Assembly: GCF_024498275.1 (NCBI RefSeq)
Contig: NZ_CP101809.1
Coordinates: 868,001 to 932,000 of the forward strand
Length of the DNA: 64,000 bases
DNA from: Mycoplasmoides fastidiosum
GTDB taxonomy: Bacteria > Bacillota_I > Bacilli_A > Mycoplasmatales > Mycoplasmoidaceae
Reading direction: 5' to 3'
The notes beneath the pieces are model-generated. The model made no database searches. It had not been told where the DNA came from and was given only the letters and a program-made list of their open reading frames with translations. The translations under genes and the position numbers were made by a program. This document shows, piece after piece, positions 1-7,868 of this stretch (its first letter is position 1; every line of letters begins with the position of its first letter).

Positions 1-1344
1 CTTAATTTTAATTCAGGGAATTGTAATTGATGGCAAGCCTTCAAAGTTAGCAATTTGTAAAATGCTGTCAATCATGTTTTTGGGAGGATTAATGCCTGCA
101 TTTAATTCAGCAATTTTATAAGAAGTACCAAAAGCTCCTAACGATAAAATTGCATCACATTCGTTTCATTTTTCTTCTAATAAATCACTAATGATTTCAC
201 GCACTTTTTTAGATTGTAAATAAGTAGAAAAATAATTTTTAGCACTTAAAGCATAAGCTCCAATAGCCATGCGTTTTTTAAATTCTTGACCAAAACAACT
301 TCGGTTATCAGTAATCGCTGTAAAAAAATTATTTTTGGCTAAACCTAAACCAAAAGTACTTCCAGTTAGATTAGCATAACAACTAGCTGCTTCAGCATAA
401 GCAATAATTAAGTATAAACTACTAATCACTTTAAGAATTTGATCATCAAAAGAAGTTCACACAATTTCAATTTCAGATCGTGATTCTAATTCTTGGACTA
501 ATTTTAAAAATTCAGTTTTAGTGGTATCAAAATGGGTTTGAGCTGAATTAGGTTGTTCTTCATAATCAAACATATTTTTCAAAATCCCAATCCGGATCTT
601 TTTGGTAATTGGTTGTTGGGTTGTTATTAAATAATTTGTACAACTATCTGTTCAAGTTGTTGTATCATGTTGATCCTGACCAGCAATAACATCTAAAACA
701 ATTGCTGCATCAATTACCGTTTGACTTAAAATGCCCACTGTATCTAAAGAAGGACAAAACGGATAAACTCCAAACCGAGAAATTAATCCATAACTTGGTT
801 TAAACCCAACAATCCCTCCAAAAGAAGCAGGTTTTCGCACTGAATCACCAGTATCAGTGCCAATGCTAAATGGCACAATTCCTGCTGCAACTAAGTAAGC
901 TGAGCCCGAAGAAGATCCTCCCATTAAATATTCTGGATGATTATATAAATGCACTGGACCATAGGCTGAAAAAGTGCCTGAACCTCCTAAACCAAATTCA
1001 TCTAAATTAGCTTTAGCAACATTAATCGCTCCTGCTGCTTTTAATTTTTGGGCCACAGTTGCTTCAAAAGGTGAAGTGTAGTTTTTAAGAAATAGTGATC
1101 CCCCCGTTGTAACTTGATCAGTAGTCACAATATTGTCTTTTAAACTAAAGAATACCCCATTTAATAAACTGGAACTAGGTTGAAATTGATCGATGGCAAT
1201 TTGAGCAGAAGCATAACAATCATTAATAATAGCGTTTGCATGAGCATGATTTGCTAAAGCTGTTTTAATTTGGGTCAATGTAGTAGTTAAACTGATTTTT
1301 CCTGTTTTTAAATCTTGATGATATTGCAAAATTTTAGAATTCAT
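1..1344 (-). CDS. gatA: Glutamyl/aspartyl-tRNA amidotransferase subunit A (3' end cut by window edge)
   Basis: GatA is the amidase subunit of the GatCAB complex. It releases ammonia from glutamine and passes it to GatB, which converts Glu-tRNA(Gln) or Asp-tRNA(Asn) to the amide form in the cytoplasm. The amidase-signature triad is visible as Lys69 (SLKDN), Ser144 (GGSSSGSA) and Ser168 (TDTGDSVRKPAS); the 99-residue Lys-to-Ser spacing is that of characterised GatA proteins. UGA codons at about 652 and 166 must be read as Trp. The frame is still open at base 1, so the C terminus is missing. The ATG overlaps the 3' end of gatC by 11 bases, which suggests translational coupling. gatB is not in the window and may lie just beyond base 1. 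Confidence 0.95.
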
Positions 1345-1621
1345 TACGAACTACAACATATCCTTCTTCTTGATTTGGAACTGTTTGTAAAGCTTGGTTT
1401 ACATTAATTGCAGCTTGGGGTTGATCAGTTGCTAAACTTGTATTGCTAATTCATTTTAGAGAATTACTAATAACAACATGCTCAGTGGCAATTGTGGTGA
1501 CTAAACTTAGATCAGCATCAATTTGGTTTCAGTGGGTGATTAATTGCTCAACTGTTGATTCGTCTAAAGGAATATACCAGTTTTTAGTTAAACTAGTGAT
1601 TTGGTTTTTTTCAATTTTCAT
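1334..1621 (-). CDS. gatC: Glutamyl/aspartyl-tRNA amidotransferase subunit C
   Basis: This is a 95-residue protein, the usual size for GatC, the small subunit that wraps around GatA and holds the GatCAB complex together. Reading two UGA codons as Trp gives an open frame from ATG at 1621 to TAA at 1334. The C-terminal segment VPNQEEGYVVVRNEF is close to the VP...EGYVVV ending common in GatC proteins. It lies 18 bases after the msrBA stop and overlaps gatA by 11 bases, so the three genes probably share a transcript. The assignment rests on size, the C-terminal motif and its position directly before gatA. Confidence 0.85.
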
Positions 1622-1639
1622 AATTAATATTAGTTATCA

Positions 1640-2587
1640 CTAAAATTTAATGTGACAATAACCATTAGGATTTTTGATTAAATAATTTTGATGATATTCT
1701 TCAGCTAAAAAATAGTTTCGTAAGTGTTCTACTTCAGTTACGATTGGTTGATTATATTGGTGTTGTAAATTTTTTAGAAATTGTGTAATTTTTGGCAAAT
1801 CATTAATATCAGTGAAATAAACACCAGAACGGTATTGACTTCCTTTGTCATTGCCTTGTTGATTTAAAGTGGTCGGATCGACATGTTGAAACACAATATT
1901 TAGCAACCGTTCAAGTGGGAGAATTTTTTTATTATAAAAAACTTCTACAACCTCAACTGCACCAGTAGTTCCACTGCAAACTTGACTGTAAGTAATCGGA
2001 CGGTTTTCGTTAGCATTAGCATAACCAACAGTAGTATGATACACACCAGAAATATCCCGAATCAAGTGTTGTACCCCTCAAAAACAACCTCCACCAATCA
2101 CAATCATCCCTAAATCATTTTGATTTTTAGCTTTAGAAGCAGTTCAGAAATCAATTCAGGGTTGGTGTTCAGAAGCTAAAATTTCTTGTTCAGGTACAAA
2201 TTTTAACGCTGCAGAATTAATGCAATAACGCTGATAACCTTGAGCTAGAGCAGTTGGATCTAAATCATCAAATACATGACCTAAGTGTAAATCAGATTTA
2301 GCTGTGCGCACTTCAGTGCGGGACATGTTGTGTGAACTATCATGCTTGAATTGTACTGCATCTAAATCAATTGGTTGGTAAAAAGCTGGTCAACCACATC
2401 GTGAGCTAAATTTATCATATGAACTAAATAAAACATCACCATTAGAAGGATCAACATAAATACCTTGTTCTCAATGATCCCAATAAGCTCCAGTAAAAGG
2501 CGCTTCAGTGCCGTTTTTATAAAGAATTTCCCGTGCTTTCATGGATAAATTTTTTTCAGAAAAACGGAAATCAGTAAATTTTTTCAT
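1640..2587 (-). CDS. msrBA: Fused peptide-methionine sulfoxide reductase, MsrB domain then MsrA domain
   Basis: One 315-residue frame contains both stereospecific methionine sulfoxide reductases, which repair oxidised methionine in proteins. The MsrB domain (about residues 1-135) has the nucleophile in RYCINSA (Cys122), a second cysteine at Cys64 (SSRCGWPAF), and lacks the CxxC zinc pairs of metal-bound MsrB. The MsrA domain (about 160-315) has its active-site Cys168 in GGGCFWG. Several UGA codons are read as Trp, including the one directly after GGGCF. The order B-A is the reverse of the better known A-B fusions. As I recall, M. genitalium and M. pneumoniae carry separate msrA and msrB genes. 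It is the first visible gene of the msrBA-gatC-gatA run. Confidence 0.9.
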
Positions 2588-2657
2588 TTTTAAACCTAAA
2601 ATAATCGTGCCCCAAAATAAATTAAGGGCAATGCTAATAAATAATCAATATATACGT

Positions 2658-2694
2658 AAAAAAAGTCATATACCCATTAGTATATGACTTTTTT
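2658..2694 (-). terminator. Rho-independent terminator after hup
   Basis: A stem (GTCATATAC paired with GTATATGAC, extended by A/T pairs) ends in a T run on the minus strand. It lies 23 bases beyond the hup stop. The flanking A and T runs make it potentially active in both directions. Confidence 0.75.
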
Positions 2695-2716
2695 ATGTGA
2701 AATAAGAAAAAAGAAT

Positions 2717-3049
2717 TTAACCTTTTACTTTTTCATTAACTAGTTCTTTAATTCTTTTTGAAAAGGTGAATTTAGGAGTATTTTTAGCTTTAACCAAGAT
2801 CTTTTCTTTTGTTTTAGGGTTGAAAGCTGTTCGAGCAGGAGAAGCAACAATTTTCATTTTTCCCAAATCAAGAACTCGAACTTCTTTTTCTACTTGAAGT
2901 GTTTTTAATAAAACACTAAAATAGGTTTCTAAAATTGTGTCAAGGTCTTTTTGGCTAACTTGATGAGAAATTTGGGAAGAAAGCAATTCACTTACTCGAC
3001 TCAAAATCTCTTTTTTAGTTGAAGCAACAATTTTGTTAGATTTGTTCAT
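2717..3049 (-). CDS. hup: HU-family DNA-binding protein
   Basis: This 110-residue basic protein has the HU/IHF fold pattern: an N-terminal helical part (KKEILSRVSELL), then the beta-arm region with the F-N-P-x-T stretch (TAFNPKTKEKILVKA) and a short C-terminal helix rich in Lys and Glu. HU bends and compacts DNA in the nucleoid. It is about 20 residues longer than the 90-residue E. coli proteins, mostly at the two ends. It is flanked by its own candidate -10 element upstream and a terminator downstream, so it is probably transcribed alone. Confidence 0.9.
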   Translation of the reverse strand: MNKSNKIVASTKKEILSRVSELLSSQISHQVSQKDLDTILETYFSVLLKTLQVEKEVRVLDLGKMKIVASPARTAFNPKTKEKILVKAKNTPKFTFSKRIKELVNEKVKG

Positions 3050-3092
3050 TCTATTTTCCTAAGTAAATTTTAAAACGGTATCTTAAAAGATT

Positions 3093-3098
3093 ATTATA
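3093..3098 (-). promoter_or_regulatory. Candidate -10 element of hup
   Basis: TATAAT on the minus strand, 44 bases before the hup ATG. No good -35 box is visible, which is common in mycoplasmas. Confidence 0.45.
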
Positions 3099-3134
3099 AA
3101 TCGTTATTTGATGTAATTATAACCAGATTTCTAG

Positions 3135-3177
3135 TAAAAACGCCATTTTTTATTTATTCCTTACCCGAGCGTTTTTA
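3135..3177 (-). terminator. Candidate terminator overlapping the end of der
   Basis: Nine-base arms (TAAAAACGC / GCGTTTTTA) form a stem with a 25-base loop that includes the der stop codon. On the minus strand the second arm itself supplies the T run. The loop is long, so this is only moderately convincing. Confidence 0.4.
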
Positions 3178-4487
3178 GATTTGTAATAAACTGTGATGGG
3201 TACTAAAGTTAACCCTAAAGCCGACCGAATTTGGTTTTCAATGAATCGTGCGTAAGAAAAATGCAATAAATTGGGGTCATTACAAAAAATTACAAAAGTT
3301 GGAATTTGACCTTTGACTTGTACTGCATAAGATAATTTAATCTTTTTTCCATGAACGTTAGGAATTGGGTTAAGAGCTTGAGCTTTTAATAACAAATCTT
3401 CTAAAACCGAAGTGGCGACTTTAATATTTAATTGAGCTTTAATTTCTTCAATCATCTCAAAAATTTTGTGAATTCGGTTTTTGGTCAATGCGCTAATAAA
3501 AACAATTGGTGCCCAATTTAAATAAACAAACCGATCCCGAATAAGTTTGATGGCCATTTGCATGCTATTATCATCCTTGTTGGGATAAATATCTCATTTA
3601 TTGGCTAAGATGATGGTAGGAATATTAGCTTTGTAGGCTAATCCCCCAATAATCTCATCTTGTTCAGTAATTCCAGTAGCAATATCTAAAACTAAAAAAA
3701 CACACTTGGATCGCATCAATGATTTTTTAGCTCGTAAAACTGCATAACGTTCTACTTCTAATTTATTAGCTTGACCTGAACGGCGAATTCCAGCAGTATC
3801 AATCAAACAATATTCCTGGTTGTGATATTGAAAATAACAATCAACTGCGTCCCGTGTAGTCCCTGCAATTGGGGAAACGATTAAGCGTTGATCATTTAAT
3901 AAAGCATTAGCTAAAGATGATTTACCAACATTTGGTTTGCCAATTAAACTAAACCGAAAAACATCATTTTGGGGCTTTTCGGTTGGTGCAATTTGTAAAT
4001 GTTTAACAATATCATCTAAAACATTACCAATATTAATTCCGTGTTCGGCCGCAATCATATAAGGTTGACCAAATCCTAACTTCAGAAATTGGCTAACACT
4101 ATCATAATCCTGAAAGTTTTCAGCTTTATTGACTAAAACCATGACTTTTTTAGGTTTTAATCGTTTCAAAACACTTGCAACATATAAATCTTCAGGAGTT
4201 AATCCGTCCAAATAAGACACCATAAATAAAACTAAGTCAGCCCGATCAATGGCAATTTTTGCTTGCTCATTAATATTTTCTTGGAAACTTAATTTGGCAT
4301 CACTAATTCCGCCTGTATCAATTAATTCAAAGTGACGGGTCAATCATTCTACTGGTGCACTAATGCGGTCGCGAGTGATACCTGGTTCGGCTAGAACAAT
4401 CGAAATTTTATTTTTAGTCACTCGATTAAAAAATCGTGATTTACCAACATTAGGTCGGCCAATAATGCTGACGCGTTTTAAATTCAT
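3150..4487 (-). CDS. der: Ribosome biogenesis GTPase Der (EngA)
   Basis: A 445-residue protein with two consecutive GTPase domains, the hallmark of Der, which acts in assembly of the 50S ribosomal subunit. The first P-loop is GRPNVGKS (residues 10-17) with switch DTGG at 57-60; the second is GKPNVGKSS (183-191). The second domain has a standard NKWD guanine-specificity motif whose Trp is a UGA codon. In the first domain the equivalent motif reads NKAE instead of NKxD. The C-terminal KH-like domain is present. It starts three bases after the stop of the upstream coiled-coil gene, so rsgA, that gene and der look like one operon. Confidence 0.95.
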
Positions 4488-4490
4488 GCT

Positions 4491-5135
4491 CTAAAGTTTA
4501 ACCCCAAAAAATAAACCAATCATAATTATTACAATTACTAACACAACACCAAAAATTAAATAAAAAGCAGTTTTAAATTTTTTGGATTTAAAGGTTCATG
4601 TTAAGTTTGCAAACTGATCATTTTCCTTATTTTTATTTTGTTTTAAATATTCATCTGCTTTTAATAGAGTTTTCTCTAACAATTCCAGATTATGATCCAA
4701 ATTCATTTTGTATTCAAGCAATTCGTTTTTTAATTGTTCGGTTTTAGTAAATTGTTCTGAACTCATGACATGATTAGGGTCATTAGCTAATTCGTCGTTT
4801 AAAAAATTATTCAAATCATTGTGGTATAGTGATTGATAATTTTGTTCCAAAACTTGCTTAGTTTGAAAAATAAATTGATCAATAAGATTTTGATTAAATT
4901 CACTGTTGAAATCTTTAATTCGCTTATAAATTTCATCAACTGTTTTTAGTTGATAAACTTGGTGCTTAACTAAATCCAATTTTTGCTCCACTTGAACTAA
5001 ATTAGGAATTTGTAATTTTTTTAAATCTTTGTAAAGATCACTAAGACGTTTAACACTAGCTTGAACATTTTTAAGAGCATTAGCATTAAATTCAATTTCT
5101 TTCCGGTAATCAGCAAATTTTTCAATTCGATTCAT
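4491..5135 (-). CDS. Uncharacterised tail-anchored coiled-coil protein
   Basis: I do not recognise this 214-residue protein. The first 175 residues are charged and heptad-like (many L, K, E and N, no Cys, no Gly-rich loops), consistent with a long coiled coil. The C terminus, reached only by reading UGA as Trp, is a hydrophobic stretch (FYLIFGVVLVIVIIMIGLFF) followed by GVKL, a typical tail anchor. No signal peptide is present, so the bulk should face the cytoplasm. It sits between rsgA (11-base gap) and der (3-base gap). That may tie it to ribosome assembly at the membrane, but this is inference from position only. Confidence 0.75.
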
Positions 5136-5146
5136 TGTTAATTATT

Positions 5147-5989
5147 TTATTTCTTCTTCATGAAACTTAAATAAACTTCATAAATTTTTTCATCTAATTT
5201 ATTTGCAGCAATAGCACTAATAATGCCACAATCTGCATTGGAATCAATATGCAAACAATCATTAAACTTACAGTTAGTTCCCAATTCAGTAAATAAATTT
5301 CAACCATTAGCAATTTCTAAAGGGCTTAAATTTAAATCAAGATTACTAAAACCTGGTGCATCAATAATTTTAATTTGATTGATCTCATAAATTTTAGCAG
5401 TCGTTGTGGTGTGCTTTCCTAAATTTTTATTATTTAAACTTTGAGTTAAAATCATTAAATTAGGATCTAAAAAATTTATGAAAGTCGATTTGCCAGCCCC
5501 TGAATATCCAGCTAAAACAATTAATTTATTTTGAAGTGATTTTAGTAATTGATTTAATTGTTCAGAATTATGATAATCAAATGATTCCACTTGTAAAATT
5601 TTTAAATAATCATTAATTAAATTGATTTTAACGTCACGTTCGCCAACTGGTAGTAAATCACTTTTGCTAAATACCACTTTAACATTGAAATGTTGAGATT
5701 GATACATTAAAATTCACCATAATAAATCACTAAATTTTTTAGTACGAATTAATGGATAAACTAAAATAATGTGATCAATATTTGCAACTTTAGGTCGAAT
5801 TAAAAGGTTTTTTCGATCTAATAATTTAGTGATTAAATAAGAGTCATTTTTTAATTCACATTCAATTCAATCGCCACAAATAATTTTACTGCCAAAATTT
5901 GTTGGAATCATTACTTCAGTAAAAATACCATTAATTTTTGTGATAACTTTTTTATTGAAGTGCTGATAAACCTGTAATTTTTCTTGCAT
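5147..5989 (-). CDS. rsgA: Small-ribosomal-subunit biogenesis GTPase RsgA
   Basis: A 280-residue circularly permuted GTPase that checks late 30S maturation. An N-terminal OB-like domain comes first, then the permuted order: SKSD (in place of the usual NKxD) precedes the P-loop GYSGAGKST, followed by DAPGF. The C-terminal zinc knuckle is visible as CKFNDCLH followed by a third Cys in ADCG. UGA is read as Trp at several sites, including before NLFTELG. The ATG at 5989 was chosen because the frame and OB-domain start fit. It appears to lead the rsgA-(coiled coil)-der transcript. Confidence 0.93.
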
Positions 5990-6034
5990 TTAAAATAGTG
6001 AAAGGACTCAATAAAAATTTATTTTTCAAATAAT

Positions 6035-6063
6035 TAAAAAAAGAGTCAAAAAATTTTGACTCT
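6035..6063 (-). terminator. Terminator-like hairpin in the leader of rsgA
   Basis: AGAGTCAAAA pairs with TTTTGACTCT, and on the minus strand the stem is followed directly by seven T. It lies 45 bases upstream of the rsgA ATG and no minus-strand gene ends here. It is either an attenuator of rsgA or the end of a short untranslated RNA starting near 6190. Confidence 0.6.
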
Positions 6064-6238
6064 AACAAATTTTAATTATATATTAAAACAAATTCTTCAC
6101 TCGAAAACTCATCAAGATTAGTTAAGACATCTTAAAAAATTCTTCATTCATGTTAGATATAATGTAACTAAAATATCAAAAAATTAACTAATGGTCATGT
6201 TTGGTTAAAACTAAATTGTATTAAAGCTTTTAATTTAA

Positions 6239-6247
6239 TGGTATAAT
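6239..6247 (+). promoter_or_regulatory. Extended -10 promoter of tRNA-His
   Basis: TGG followed by TATAAT, ending 12 bases before the tRNA 5' end. A poor -35 (TTGTAT, 6216-6221) is 20 bases upstream, so the extended -10 probably carries the activity. Confidence 0.65.
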
Positions 6248-6259
6248 TTAAAAAGATAT

Positions 6260-6336
6260 GGCGATTGTGGTGAAGTGGCTAACACACCTGATTGTGGTTC
6301 AGGCATTCGCGGGTTCAATTCCCGTCATTCGCCCCA
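6260..6336 (+). tRNA. tRNA-His (anticodon GTG)
   Basis: A full cloverleaf is readable. The acceptor stem starts with the extra G(-1) typical of tRNA-His, pairing with C73. The D stem is GTG/CAC, the anticodon arm CCTGA-TTGTGGT-TCAGG carries GTG, the T arm is GCGGG-TTCAATT-CCCGT, and CCA is encoded. One T-T mismatch is seen inside the acceptor stem. It is a single tRNA gene, transcribed opposite to its neighbours rsgA and rplL. Confidence 0.95.
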
Positions 6337-6346
6337 TTATATTAAT

Positions 6347-6383
6347 AAAAAAACCTCTTAATGTAACATTAAGAGGTTTTTTT
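6347..6383. terminator. Bidirectional terminator between tRNA-His and rplL
   Basis: A ten-base stem CCTCTTAATG/CATTAAGAGG with a 3-base loop is flanked by A7 on the left and T7 on the right. It can end the tRNA transcript on the plus strand and the rplJL transcript on the minus strand. Confidence 0.85.
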
Positions 6384-6458
6384 ATTTGATCTTGATTAGT
6401 ATAAAAAATCTCTTAAGATGCAGTTAAGAAATTTAAAAATTAAATAATGAATTCAATT

Positions 6459-6827
6459 CTATTTGAATTCAATAGTTGCGCCAACTTCAACTAATTTTTT
6501 CTTTAGTTCTTCAGCTTCAGCAACTGGTACGTTTTCTTTAATAACTCCAGGAGTGTTGTCAACTAATTTTTTAGCATCCATCAATCCTAAACCAGTTAAT
6601 TCACGTACAACTTTAATGACATTAATTTTACTGTCACCAGCAGCTGTTAATACAACGTTTACTTCAGTAGGAGCATCAGCTGCACCAGTATCAGCTGCAG
6701 CTACAGCAACTGGTAAAGCAGCAGAAACGCCAAATTCTTCTTCAATTGCTTTAACCAAATCATTTAGTTCCACTAAAGTTGATTCTTTTAAACTAGCAAT
6801 GATTTGCTCGATTGTTAATTTTGCCAT
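6459..6827 (-). CDS. rplL: 50S ribosomal protein L7/L12
   Basis: A 122-residue protein of standard length that forms the ribosomal stalk and recruits translation factors. It has the N-terminal dimerisation helices ([12 protein letters not shown]), a short Ala-rich hinge, and the conserved C-terminal domain ([20 protein letters not shown], then a Lys-rich end finishing GATIEFK). It lies 68 bases after rplJ, in the usual rplJ-rplL order, with a strong terminator downstream. Confidence 0.97.
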   Translation of the reverse strand: MAKLTIEQIIASLKESTLVELNDLVKAIEEEFGVSAALPVAVAAADTGAADAPTEVNVVLTAAGDSKINVIKVVRELTGLGLMDAKKLVDNTPGVIKENVPVAEAEELKKKLVEVGATIEFK

Positions 6828-6895
6828 TTTAGGTCTTTCCTTATAATTTGTTTTAAATGAAATAGAGATTTAAATTTTTAATTTTGAATATTTGT

Positions 6896-7384
6896 TTATT
6901 GCGGTTTAGCTTCACCAACCGCTTTAACCACATGCATAAATTTGCGTAATGGAGCTTGTAAGCATTGACACAACATTGCATACAGATCTTTTTTGGTTGG
7001 TAAATTTACAAAATCAGTTAACTGATCTGCAAGCATTAAATTACCATCTACTAAAGCCGCTTTCAATTTAATGAATTTATGGGTTTTAGCCATTTTAGCA
7101 ATTGCTTTTAATGGTTCAATATTTTCCCCACCTAAAACTAAAGCATTTGGACCAGTGAAACTAGCTTCACTATAAATGCCAGATTGTTTTAGTGCCCGGT
7201 TCATAATATTATTTTTATAAACAGTCATTTGACATTCAGCAGCAATTAAATCATCACGCAATTTAGATGCTTCTTTAGCGGTAAAACCCGCATATTCATA
7301 AATTAAAAAAGATTGGCATGATTTTAGTTTGTCAGCAAGTTCATTAACTAATGATGCTTTATAATCATGAATTTTTTTGGACAT
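6896..7384 (-). CDS. rplJ: 50S ribosomal protein L10
   Basis: A 162-residue L10, the base of the L7/L12 stalk on 23S rRNA. Recognisable segments are the N-terminal LADKLKSCQSFLIYEYAGFT, the central YKNNIMNRAL and the GPNALVLGG loop; the C-terminal helix that binds L7/L12 dimers follows. The gene has a leader of about 220 bases with a hairpin and T run, consistent with the autogenous control of rplJL known in other bacteria, where L10 binds its own leader. Confidence 0.95.
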   Translation of the reverse strand: MSKKIHDYKASLVNELADKLKSCQSFLIYEYAGFTAKEASKLRDDLIAAECQMTVYKNNIMNRALKQSGIYSEASFTGPNALVLGGENIEPLKAIAKMAKTHKFIKLKAALVDGNLMLADQLTDFVNLPTKKDLYAMLCQCLQAPLRKFMHVVKAVGEAKPQ

Positions 7385-7602
7385 CTTACTTATCTTTCTT
7401 AATTACTTTTAAGCGTACAAAGACAATAAAAAATGCCTTGTTTTTGGTAAAAACACCAAAGAAAACAAGGCATTATTCCTTCATTAAATTTATTAAAAAT
7501 TCAATTAAGAGCATAAATGAAAAGTTCCTGAATAATCGCTTCATTTAATAATAAAAAGCATTAAGGACAAAAGCCAATTATCTTCTAAGGTACGCGATGA
7601 TC
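7385..7602 (-). promoter_or_regulatory. rplJ leader (candidate L10-binding regulatory leader)
   Basis: About 218 untranslated bases separate the candidate promoter from the rplJ ATG. They hold a region with internal pairing potential at about 7550-7600 and, closer to the gene, a terminator-like hairpin (7428-7474). This layout fits a ribosomal protein leader that switches between read-through and termination. I cannot confirm a match to the L10-leader covariance model. Confidence 0.5.
7428..7474 (-). terminator. Attenuator hairpin in the rplJ leader
   Basis: A 13-base stem (AATGCCTTGTTTT with AAAACAAGGCATT) plus inner TTTGGT/ACCAAA pairs is followed by six T on the minus strand. It lies 44 bases before the rplJ start, inside the transcript rather than after a gene. 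Confidence 0.65.
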
Positions 7603-7633
7603 ATTGTAACAGTATTTTGTAATTTTATAACAA
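7603..7633 (-). promoter_or_regulatory. Candidate promoter of rplJ-rplL
   Basis: On the minus strand TTGTTA (7633-7628) and TACAAT (7608-7603) are separated by 19 bases. The spacing is a little long. Confidence 0.4.
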
Positions 7634-7740
7634 AAATTTCTCATGAACCCAACTTATCTTCTTACTTATAAAAATGGAATAAGCTTGATGGTCTTTAGAA
7701 GAATAAAAACTAAGTTTATTCGGTTTTTATAGGTCAAAAA

Positions 7741-7768
7741 TTGTTGCTTGTTTTTATTATGCTATAAT
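7741..7768 (+). promoter_or_regulatory. Promoter of smc-ftsY
   Basis: TTGTTG (7741-7746), a 16-base spacer ending in TGC, then TATAAT (7763-7768). The ATG of smc follows 100 bases later. The remaining sequence between the rplJ promoter and here shows no gene. Confidence 0.6.
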
Positions 7769-7868
7769 CTATTAATTAGTGATTTATCAAGTAATTTTTA
7801 AGACTTGAAAGAAGCACTGTTTCATATTTTTTGACACCAATTACAATTTTATTTTTATAGGATAAGGC

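Noticed and set aside
6463-6846. Open frame of 127 codons on the plus strand
   Set aside because: It is antisense to rplL, a certain gene; composition mirrors the L7/L12 codons.
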